From: Christensenella sp. UBA1782 | GTDB lineage: Bacteria > Bacillota > Clostridia > Christensenellales > DTU072 | Direction: 5' to 3' | Assembly (NCBI GenBank): GCA_002315475.1 | Contig: DCGI01000017.1 | Span: 23,927-29,976 of the forward strand | DNA length: 6,050 nt | Shown here: piece by piece, positions 1 through 5,821 of the stretch | Layout of the letters: the number at the start of each line of letters is the position of its first letter | Position numbering within the stretch: position 1 is the stretch's first letter | Program-made: the position numbers and the translations under genes | Notes under the pieces: model-generated | What the model saw: only the letters and a program-made list of their open reading frames with translations | What the model was told of the DNA's origin: nothing | Database searches by the model: none

Positions 1-1
1 C

Positions 2-1216
2 ATAGACGAGAATTTAGATAAAGCTTTGGAGGACAAAAAAGAAATGCTCGTTATGTCCTATTTCCCCATCAATAATGAAATCGGCGACCACTTCGGGAAA
101 CGATCCAAAAGTTTGGTGGTGGCGCTGGACAGACACAGCGAAATCGACGAGTTGCTTTCTTATTACTATGCGACGACGGTTTTTTCGGGGCACATGCACG
201 CCTTGAATACTTTGGTATATTCCGACGAATGTAACGACGTAATAGATTATACCGCTTCGTCCGCTTGTATGTATCCGCTGATTACGAGGACGTACACCGA
301 AACCGAGGAGGACGGATTCATCGTCACCGAAAAGCAGCTGACGAGTATTCCCGCAGAGTACATTCCCGATTCTTTTTCGAAGGAAGAGAAAGAACGTATC
401 CAAACCGATTTACTTACCTACGCCAAAGAGCATATTACCGATAACGTGGAATATCGTATCCAAACCCGCATGAATGAAAACGGAGAACAATACGGCTTCT
501 TTTTGAGTTTGCTTCGGCTGGGAAAATTCTATCAAACGAGCGGTTTGACGCCGGAACAGAACGAAAAGGGGTATAATCTCGGAAAAGACTTATACGACGT
601 CTTTTTTGAAATGTTGGAAAAACCGTTGTATGGCGAAAACAGTTTGGATAGTATTTGTCAACGATTCGGGAAGAAAATGCCCGTATTGCCCTTTGAAAAC
701 ACGTTGGAATTTATCGGAAACTGTCTTTGTGACGTTTGTGCCGACGATATTCATCTGACGAGCGGCAGTGACGAAATGCTTTTGATGCGGTATTATATCT
801 ATTGTACCATTTATCGTGCGGCGGAATTGGATATGTTCGATACTTTGCACGAGATTTACGATAGCGTCAACACCTGCGATCTTCGTCCGGTGGCGGAACG
901 TTTGTTTGAGGATAATAAGTTTGACTTGACGATCAACGACCTTCTTGCCAACATCGTCACCATCTTAAACCCGTATTTGCAAGAATATATCGGGATAGCG
1001 TTACAATTTTCGACGCAACAGCTTTTGGAAATACTGGACATGCTTTTACCCTTTATGATCGGAGCGATTTTCCAAGAAGACTATGATGAAACCAGCGGAG
1101 AAATCTTCGGTATGGATCTCGGAAAGTACATAGCCATTGAGGAAGGTATCGTGTATTTCGACGAACTTTTGGACTACCTTCTGTTGGACGTCATCGGAAG
1201 TGACCTGTTTGCTTAA
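2..1216 (+). CDS. Calcineurin-like metallophosphoesterase, C-terminal part (5'-truncated)
   Basis: The frame is open from base 2 to the TAA at 1214-1216, so the true start and the N-terminal metal-binding motifs (DxH, GDxxD, GNHD) lie before the window. 404 residues are visible. The family call rests on the FSGHMHA block (GHMH codons at 188-199), the GHxH metal-binding motif that closes the calcineurin-like phosphoesterase fold, and on the preceding VMSYFPI strand-loop (53-70), which corresponds to the usual V-x-S-H-x-P segment. At that point the usual His is a Tyr (codon 59-61). About 340 residues follow GHMH. They include a short beta-like stretch, then a long, mostly helical region rich in Leu, Glu and Asp that I do not recognise and that has no clear transmembrane helix. 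Family members hydrolyse phosphodiesters or phosphomonoesters with two metal ions; the substrate cannot be read here. A TTG at 26 is only an internal codon. The family call is fairly secure; activity is uncertain. Confidence 0.8.
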   Translation: MDENLDKALEDKKEMLVMSYFPINNEIGDHFGKRSKSLVVALDRHSEIDELLSYYYATTVFSGHMHALNTLVYSDECNDVIDYTASSACMYPLITRTYTETEEDGFIVTEKQLTSIPAEYIPDSFSKEEKERIQTDLLTYAKEHITDNVEYRIQTRMNENGEQYGFFLSLLRLGKFYQTSGLTPEQNEKGYNLGKDLYDVFFEMLEKPLYGENSLDSICQRFGKKMPVLPFENTLEFIGNCLCDVCADDIHLTSGSDEMLLMRYYIYCTIYRAAELDMFDTLHEIYDSVNTCDLRPVAERLFEDNKFDLTINDLLANIVTILNPYLQEYIGIALQFSTQQLLEILDMLLPFMIGAIFQEDYDETSGEIFGMDLGKYIAIEEGIVYFDELLDYLLLDVIGSDLFA

Positions 1217-1220
1217 AGGG

Positions 1221-1715
1221 CTATTTCAGGATTTTTTCCATGGTGGTTTGTTGCACCCCCATCCCGACTTTTTGATAAAAGGCTTTTGCCGAATCGTTAC
1301 CCTCCCAAACGTGGAGGGTAACGTTATAAAAGCCGTTTTCTTCGGCGTAGGCAAGGACGTGGTCGTATAAAAGGGTACCGATATGCTTGCCCCGTTGGTT
1401 TTCGGCTACGCAGAGGTCGTCGATATAGAGGGTTTTGAAAGAACGGAAAGACGGCTCGCCGAAAACCTGTTCTATGCAAAAACAGTATCCGACGACTTTA
1501 CCGTTCCGTTCGGCTACGAAAACGGGACGGGTGTCGTCCCGAAGAATTCTCGACAGGTCTTCGTCGGTGTATTTTTTGGCGTGAGCCTTAAAAAGGTCGG
1601 GACGAATATCGGTATGTATTTGATGTACCGAAAAAAGAAGTTCGTTGATGTCGGCTATATCCTTTTCTTCGGCTCTGCGCAGTAGTACGTTCATGATTTT
1701 TTCATTATAAAGCAT
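1221..1715 (-). CDS. GNAT family N-acetyltransferase
   Basis: Predicted 164-residue acetyltransferase that would transfer acetyl from acetyl-CoA to an amine; the acceptor is unknown. The single GNAT domain spans nearly the whole protein. It starts with LLRRAEEKDIADI (11-23). Motif A runs from LYIDDLCVAENQRGKHIG (96-113), whose QRGKHIG matches the acetyl-CoA pyrophosphate loop Q/R-x-x-G-x-G/A with His in place of a frequent Gly. Motif B is NVTLHVWEGNDSAKAFYQKVGM (131-152), with the usual Asn-x-x-Ala-x-x-x-Tyr. Length is typical. The start at 1715 is chosen because an AAGGAAG ribosome-binding site lies 5 nt upstream; the alternative Met at 1694 has none, and the further in-frame ATG at 1781 would place unrelated residues in front and overlap the neighbouring promoter. 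The gene converges on the phosphoesterase with a 4-bp gap and no visible hairpin terminator. An 11-bp perfect inverted repeat lies inside motif B. The acetyl-CoA fold is secure; the substrate is not predictable. Confidence 0.9.
   Translation of the reverse strand: MLYNEKIMNVLLRRAEEKDIADINELLFSVHQIHTDIRPDLFKAHAKKYTDEDLSRILRDDTRPVFVAERNGKVVGYCFCIEQVFGEPSFRSFKTLYIDDLCVAENQRGKHIGTLLYDHVLAYAEENGFYNVTLHVWEGNDSAKAFYQKVGMGVQQTTMEKILK
1295..1323. repeat. Perfect 11-bp inverted repeat inside the GNAT gene
   Basis: CGTTACCCTCC (1295-1305) and GGAGGGTAACG (1313-1323) are exact reverse complements with a 7-nt loop. The repeat lies in the codons for NVTLHVWEGN of GNAT motif B. No T run follows on either strand, so it does not look like an ordinary intrinsic terminator. 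Confidence 0.7.
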
Positions 1716-1720
1716 TTTTT

Positions 1721-1727
1721 CTTCCTT
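1721..1727 (-). promoter_or_regulatory. Shine-Dalgarno site that sets the GNAT start
   Basis: The minus strand reads AAGGAAG, then five A, then ATG at 1715-1713. This spacing is good for initiation and decides between the Met codons at 1781, 1715 and 1694. Confidence 0.75.
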
Positions 1728-1730
1728 GAC

Positions 1731-1753
1731 AAGTATTGACAGAAGAAATACTT
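1731..1753. promoter_or_regulatory. Operator-like inverted repeat over the -35 box
   Basis: AAGTATT (1731-1737) and AATACTT (1747-1753) form a 7-bp perfect inverted repeat with a 9-nt centre. It overlaps the -35 box and spacer of the DUF4838 promoter, a position where a bound repressor would block RNA polymerase. The arms are AT-rich and short, so chance is possible. Confidence 0.35.
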
Positions 1754-1765
1754 TTCTTTTATAAT
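1736..1765 (+). promoter_or_regulatory. Sigma-A-type promoter for the DUF4838 gene
   Basis: A perfect -35 TTGACA (1736-1741) and a perfect -10 TATAAT (1760-1765) are separated by 18 nt, which predicts a transcript start near 1772 and a leader of about 25 nt. A GGTAGGA ribosome-binding site (1784-1790) lies 6 nt before the ATG at 1797. A second TTGACA sits 10 bp upstream (1726-1731). Confidence 0.85.
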
Positions 1766-1796
1766 AAGAGCATATCCCCAAAAGGTAGGAAAAGAC

Positions 1797-4079
1797 ATGA
1801 AAAAAGTTTGGAGTACGGTCGGCATAATTTTGCTTGTCGGCATTTTGTTTTTTATCGGTTTGGACAATACGAAACGAGAGGGTGCCGAAGCACTTGTCGG
1901 TTCTTTGCCCGATTCCGCCGTAATCGTCATCGGCGAAAACGCCACCGAGGCAGAGATTACCGCGGCGACCACGCTACAAAAGTATATTGCCGAAGTCGCC
2001 GGTTTCACACCGACCGTTCTACGGGATAACGAAACCATAGACGGTTACGTTCTTTCGGTCGGTAAGACGGTTTTTTCGGAGAGGGAAGTAAGCTCTCTTG
2101 CGGACGGAAGTTATCGTATCGGCGAAATCGACGAAGGTTTGGAAATCGTCGGTGCCGGAAACAGAGGTTTGATTTACGGCGTATACGCCTTTTTGGAAGA
2201 ATACGGCGGCTATCACGTTTTTACCGCCGAACAAGGGATGACCACCAAGCAAAGAAGCATAATTTTGCCGATAAACGGCGTAGAAAAGTCGTACGATACC
2301 TATTTTGAATACACCGATACCGACTGGAAAAGTCCGACAGACGTCGAGTACTCCGTAGCCAACGGCTTATCGGGGAACGTCTACCGCAGTATCCCCGATT
2401 CTTTGGGCGGGGACGTCGGGTATATCGGACCGTTCTGTCATACGTTGGCGACGACCTATTGTGCAAGAAGCACCTATTTTGCCGGACATCCCGAGTACTA
2501 TGCCTTGCATGATGGTAAAAGAACGGATAAGCAACTTTGTTTGACCAACAAAGACGTCGTGCGTATCGTTACGCAAGAAGTTTTGGATTTGCTCGCAAGT
2601 GCACACAATCCGTCGGAGTCGTTACAGATTATTTCGTTGACGCAAGACGATAATCAAGATTATTGCGAATGTGAAAACTGTAAAAAAATAGACGAAGAAA
2701 ACCATTCGCACGCCGGTACGATGATAACGTTTATCAATCAAATCGCCGACAGTGTCAAGACTGCCGGGTACGACAACGTCGCCATCGACACCTTTGCCTA
2801 TCAATATACCCGTACCACGCCCACGAAAGTACAGCCGAACGAGAACGTAATCGTGCGCCTTTGTACCATCGAGTGTTGTTTCTCCCATCCGTTAGATGAA
2901 AAGGGTTGTCCCGAAAACGAAAAATTCATGGACGACCTCACCAAGTGGAGCGAAATCTGTAATCGGCTTTACGTTTGGGACTATACCACCAATTACGCTT
3001 ATACGGTGGGATTATTCCCCGATTTCGGCGTATTGCAAAAGAACATGCAGATTTTTTACGAACATAACGTCAAAGGGGTGTATGAAGAAGGTAACTATTA
3101 TATTGGTTATTGCGACGGAGAATTCGGTGAACTGCGTGCCTATTTGATTGCTCGCCTTTTGCAGAATCCCTATTGTGATTACGGAAAAGCCATGAACGAT
3201 TTTCTGTACTTTTACTACGGTAACGGTGGCGGCTATATCGGAGATTTTATAGATAAAATGACCGAAAACGCAAAAAAACAGCACGTTACCATTTATACGA
3301 GTATGAAAAAATCATTGACTTTTACCGAAAAAGAGGTCAAGACTTGCGATGAACTTTGGGAAAAGGCAAAAATCGGTGCGAGCGAAGAAGAACTTTCTCA
3401 TATTTTGCGGAGCGAAATCTCTTGGCGGTACTGGAAAGCCTCTTGTAACAAAGGAGAATTCGGCGGGATTCATAAAATCGAAGAGCGTAAACAGCTCCTT
3501 GCCGATATGAAAGCCTTCGGCATCACCATGCTGAACGAAGGTGGCAGTTTTACCTATTCCGAAAAATTGGAGTATTTCTCTCCGACGTATTGGAAAAACG
3601 GATTGCAAAGGTCGGATTTTGCCGTAAACGTGACGAATTGGGTTGTTTTGGGAGTTTCTTTTGTCGTGGCGTGCGTGATAATGGTCTTCGGTATAAAAAA
3701 GAAGCAGTACTATTCTCTATCTTACCCTGCGGGTATACTTGCCTTCGCCGGTCTTTCTATTTGGCTTCGCTCGACTTTTTGCGCCTGGTCAAACATTCCG
3801 TTGTACGTGTTTATAAACCTTTTCATCGGTGTGACTTTTGCTTGTCTGTTTACGTTGTGTTTTGCCCAAAAGAATAAAAAAAGTCTCATACTGTGGTCGG
3901 GAATCGGTCTGGCGTGGTACGCTGTCGTCGGCGTGGGATTGCTTTCGATTATACATTCCGTCGTGTATAACTACATCCATTCGGATTTCTCTTTTGACGT
4001 AACGTTCCTCAGTGAAAGCATTTCGTTACTGTTTATCCTATCCCATAAAATGGTCGGTACGTTGCGAAAGAAAAAGTAA
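1797..4079 (+). CDS. Membrane-anchored DUF4838 glycoside-hydrolase-like protein with C-terminal 5-TM module
   Basis: A 760-residue predicted surface protein. Residues 5-22 form an uncleaved-looking signal anchor (MKK, then a hydrophobic stretch, no clear AxA site). Residues about 38-160 resemble the small alpha/beta domain that precedes GH20/GH67-type barrels (NRGLIYGVYAFLEEYGG at 122-138). Residues about 168-475 match DUF4838, a presumed TIM-barrel glycosidase relative, with HPEYYAL (231-237), QLCLTN (246-251), SLTQDDNQDYCECENC (280-295), DTFAYQYTR (331-339), VIVRLCTIECCFSHP (351-365), WDYTTNYAY (394-402) and GVYEEGNY...GEFGELRAYL (427-450). A helical region follows, then five hydrophobic segments near 614-633, 643-660, 668-690, 696-720 and 734-750. 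Lys/Arg clusters at 634-636, 692-695 and 757-760 fit the positive-inside rule with the large domain outside. Expressed from the promoter at 1736 and ended by the hairpin at 4107. Function is not established for the family; glycan cleavage or sensing is inference. Confidence 0.88.
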   Translation: MKKVWSTVGIILLVGILFFIGLDNTKREGAEALVGSLPDSAVIVIGENATEAEITAATTLQKYIAEVAGFTPTVLRDNETIDGYVLSVGKTVFSEREVSSLADGSYRIGEIDEGLEIVGAGNRGLIYGVYAFLEEYGGYHVFTAEQGMTTKQRSIILPINGVEKSYDTYFEYTDTDWKSPTDVEYSVANGLSGNVYRSIPDSLGGDVGYIGPFCHTLATTYCARSTYFAGHPEYYALHDGKRTDKQLCLTNKDVVRIVTQEVLDLLASAHNPSESLQIISLTQDDNQDYCECENCKKIDEENHSHAGTMITFINQIADSVKTAGYDNVAIDTFAYQYTRTTPTKVQPNENVIVRLCTIECCFSHPLDEKGCPENEKFMDDLTKWSEICNRLYVWDYTTNYAYTVGLFPDFGVLQKNMQIFYEHNVKGVYEEGNYYIGYCDGEFGELRAYLIARLLQNPYCDYGKAMNDFLYFYYGNGGGYIGDFIDKMTENAKKQHVTIYTSMKKSLTFTEKEVKTCDELWEKAKIGASEEELSHILRSEISWRYWKASCNKGEFGGIHKIEERKQLLADMKAFGITMLNEGGSFTYSEKLEYFSPTYWKNGLQRSDFAVNVTNWVVLGVSFVVACVIMVFGIKKKQYYSLSYPAGILAFAGLSIWLRSTFCAWSNIPLYVFINLFIGVTFACLFTLCFAQKNKKSLILWSGIGLAWYAVVGVGLLSIIHSVVYNYIHSDFSFDVTFLSESISLLFILSHKMVGTLRKKK

Positions 4080-4106
4080 GAAAAAGAAATCTGTTCCATA
4101 AAAAAT

Positions 4107-4140
4107 AGGTATTGGCAAAAAAGTCAATACCTTTTTTATT
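4107..4140 (+). terminator. Rho-independent terminator of the DUF4838 gene
   Basis: AGGTATTG (4107-4114) pairs with CAATACCT (4125-4132). The stem extends inward by a G-U wobble and a C-G pair to a loop of six A, and is followed by a T run (4132-4137). It begins 28 nt after the stop codon. The A run at 4100-4105 gives it some bidirectional potential. Confidence 0.85.
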
Positions 4141-4196
4141 TTCTTTCGGTCTACGCCGTTCTAATAAAGAAAGCGGGGCAGAGAAAGGGATGGAGA

Positions 4197-4251
4197 ATTC
4201 TTGTTTTGAAGCGAAGTTGTACCGTCGTACTACGAGAGCCAAAACAAGAAT
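4197..4251. repeat. 12-bp perfect inverted repeat in the convergent spacer
   Basis: ATTCTTGTTTTG (4197-4208) and CAAAACAAGAAT (4240-4251) are exact reverse complements around a 31-nt centre that can form a small inner hairpin (GTAC-CGTC-GTAC, 4219-4230). No T run follows on either strand, so it is not a standard terminator. It could be a small structured RNA, a dispersed intergenic repeat or a remnant of a palindromic element; nothing here decides between these. No protein-coding signal was found in the surrounding 4141-4280. Confidence 0.6.
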
Positions 4252-4280
4252 AGAAAAGAAAACTATAATAAAAAAACCAT

Positions 4281-4315
4281 AAAAAAATAGGTATTGAAAC
4301 GAATCAACACCTATT
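4281..4315 (-). terminator. Rho-independent terminator of the M28 peptidase gene
   Basis: Read on the minus strand, AATAGGTGTTG (4315-4305) pairs with CAATACCTATT (4296-4286) over 11 pairs, including one G-U wobble that exists only in the minus-strand RNA, with an 8-nt loop and a T7 tract (complement of 4281-4287). It lies 42 nt beyond the stop codon. The orientation of the wobble and the T run support minus-strand use. Confidence 0.8.
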
Positions 4316-4357
4316 ATTCTAATAATACTTTGTTTTCTTTTCGGTATCCGCCATTTC

Positions 4358-5614
4358 TCAACCCGCAGCATCGGATTCTTCGTCTATGTGGCGCAACATG
4401 TTCACTGTCACCGCATAGCAATCGGCAAGTCCGTTCTTGTCGAGATTATCATAGGTGTCCCGTTGGGTATGGTAGTAGTCTTCCAACGTATGACTGAGTG
4501 CGGTGATACTTGCCACGTGGAACCCGCCTTGACGGAAGCCGGCACCGTCGGTTGCTCCCCCGAAGGGCGGAACCATGCCTTTTTTGCAAAAGATTCCCAA
4601 TTCTTCCGCACTGTTGTAGAAACGGTCGCCAACCTCTTTTTCCATTTTGACGGTTGCGTTTAATTCCCGATAATTTACCATCAACTGTTTGGCATCGTGA
4701 ATGGTATCGTACGAGAAAATATAGGTGGGAATGTCGTCATAGTCGTGTTTGTGTGCCGCCGCCCAAGCCTTTGCACCGCGTACGCCCGCTTCTTCGGAAC
4801 CGGTAATGATGACGCCCACTTCGGTGTGTCGCAAGTTAATGCCCGCTTCTTCCATTTTTTTCAAAACGGCAATACCGATGTAACAACCCGAAAGGTTATC
4901 GTTTGCTCCGTCGACAATGATGCGTTCGTCCCAAAGGAAGAATAAGCCGATGACGAAGGGCAAAAACGGCAAAACGGCAATACCGAGCCAAAACATGACG
5001 GGATTGCTCGCAGGGGTAAGAATGTCGTAGGATGCGCCCACCATGCAAGTGCGGATGATGGAAAAGACAAACATAAACAACATACTGGCAAAGCCGCAAC
5101 CGATTTCTATATCGTAAAACACGCCACCGAATTTCTCGTTATACGTGGATCGCCATGCGGCATCGACGTGTCCGTTAAAAAACACCCGTACGCGCGGTTC
5201 TTCGGTGCATTTGCGTACGGCGGTCACGTTATGACTGGTACGCTTCGGAAAAAGGAAATCGACGGGCTTTTTGTAGAAGACAAAATGCACAATCATGACG
5301 GCAAAACCGATTGCCATTAAAATGGTACCGATGAGGGGATAAACGAAGTACAACGCAACGTGTGCGAGTGCCAACGAAACGGTGATATAAATCCAACCGA
5401 AAAAAGAGGCGGGATGCACTTCAAACGGTTCGATTTTGGCACTTTCGCATCCGCATTTTTCGGTCAGGGTGTCCGCCATGTATTGGCAAGCAATGGTTTC
5501 CCCTTCGGCACCGGGATCGCGTTTAGGAATGTTTTTACAAACGTAGGTGATTTCTTGTTCGATGTAATCCGCCGCTTGGGCTTTTTCATCAATCATTTTT
5601 TGAAATTTACTCAT
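4358..5614 (-). CDS. M28-type zinc metallopeptidase with inserted transmembrane hairpins
   Basis: A 418-residue predicted aminopeptidase-like enzyme. The M28 metal and catalytic set is complete: GHVDA (His149, Asp151), GANDNLSG (bridging Asp239), GSEEAG (general-base Glu274, ligand Glu275), SYD (Asp303) and the C-terminal YHTQRDTYDN (His382). The N-terminal RDPGAEGETIACQYMADTL (32-50) and ATDGAGFRQGG (354-364) also fit the family. There is no signal peptide. Instead four hydrophobic helices interrupt the domain: a pair at about 72-92 and 94-113, before the first catalytic motif, and a pair at about 172-190 and 205-227, between His149 and Asp239. Basic residues after the first pair (KK 115-116, KR 124-125) and WDER after the second put the catalytic parts in the cytoplasm. 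The start at 5614 has AAGGAG 4 nt upstream. Substrate unknown; turnover of cytoplasmic or membrane-near peptides is inference. Confidence 0.88.
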   Translation of the reverse strand: MSKFQKMIDEKAQAADYIEQEITYVCKNIPKRDPGAEGETIACQYMADTLTEKCGCESAKIEPFEVHPASFFGWIYITVSLALAHVALYFVYPLIGTILMAIGFAVMIVHFVFYKKPVDFLFPKRTSHNVTAVRKCTEEPRVRVFFNGHVDAAWRSTYNEKFGGVFYDIEIGCGFASMLFMFVFSIIRTCMVGASYDILTPASNPVMFWLGIAVLPFLPFVIGLFFLWDERIIVDGANDNLSGCYIGIAVLKKMEEAGINLRHTEVGVIITGSEEAGVRGAKAWAAAHKHDYDDIPTYIFSYDTIHDAKQLMVNYRELNATVKMEKEVGDRFYNSAEELGIFCKKGMVPPFGGATDGAGFRQGGFHVASITALSHTLEDYYHTQRDTYDNLDKNGLADCYAVTVNMLRHIDEESDAAG

Positions 5615-5631
5615 AACTCTCCTTTTTCATC

Positions 5632-5644
5632 GACCGTAACGGTC
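5632..5644. promoter_or_regulatory. Operator-like palindrome in the peptidase leader
   Basis: GACCGT (5632-5637) and ACGGTC (5639-5644) form a perfect 6-bp inverted repeat around one A. It lies just downstream of the predicted start of the peptidase transcript (near 5646) and before its ribosome-binding site (5619-5624), a usual place for a repressor site. Only one copy is visible. Confidence 0.35.
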
Positions 5645-5652
5645 TGTCTTTC

Positions 5653-5681
5653 ATTATACAGAGTATCCCGTAAAAATGCAA
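5653..5681 (-). promoter_or_regulatory. Predicted promoter of the M28 peptidase gene
   Basis: On the minus strand a perfect TATAAT (5658-5653) is preceded, with a 17-nt spacer, by TTGCAT (5681-5676), which keeps the TTG of the -35 consensus. The predicted leader is about 30 nt. Confidence 0.65.
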
Positions 5682-5740
5682 GACGGAAAATCAAAAAAAA
5701 CTATAATCGTGCAAATTGCTAAAAAACTTTGCGAGAAGTA

Positions 5741-5775
5741 TTGACGAATATATTTATATATGCTATCTTTATAAT
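5741..5775 (+). promoter_or_regulatory. Likely promoter region of the zinc-ribbon/TPR gene
   Basis: A -35-like TTGACG (5741-5746) has TATCTT (5764-5769) at the normal 17-nt spacing and a perfect TATAAT (5770-5775) at an over-long 23 nt. The -10 in use cannot be decided by eye. The 10-mer AAGTATTGAC (5736-5745) also occurs at the DUF4838 promoter (1731-1740). Confidence 0.5.
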
Positions 5776-5821
5776 GAGCTTCAAAACAAGAAAAAGCAAA
5801 AACCAAAGAGGAAAGCACACG

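Noticed and set aside
26..28. TTG at 26 as the start of the first gene
   Set aside because: The frame is open back to the window edge, and the conserved strand before the catalytic loop would be left without its N-terminal half. The gene clearly begins upstream.
1383..1685. A 100-codon plus-strand reading frame opposite the GNAT gene
   Set aside because: It is fully antisense to a well-supported acetyltransferase, has no family-like motif and lacks a convincing ribosome-binding site.
1692..1694. Alternative GNAT start giving a protein beginning MNVLLRRAEEKDI
   Set aside because: The protein would look normal, but no Shine-Dalgarno site precedes it, whereas the ATG at 1715 has AAGGAAG at 5 nt. 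It cannot be fully excluded.
4264..4269. TATAAT on the plus strand in the convergent spacer
   Set aside because: No -35-like sequence lies 16-19 nt upstream (AAAACA-type sequence only) and no gene follows in that direction, so it is probably A/T-rich background.
4096..4296. An insertion element bounded by the CCATAAAAAATAGGTATTG direct repeats
   Set aside because: The repeats are parts of terminator hairpins, there is no transposase, and no terminal inverted repeats coincide with them. A small non-autonomous element remains possible but unsupported.
4033..4371. A 112-codon minus-strand reading frame across the convergent spacer, with a hydrophobic stretch
   Set aside because: It runs through both terminators and the inverted repeat, overlaps the ends of both neighbouring genes, and has no ribosome-binding site fitting its start. 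Its hydrophobic part is encoded by A/T-rich spacer sequence.
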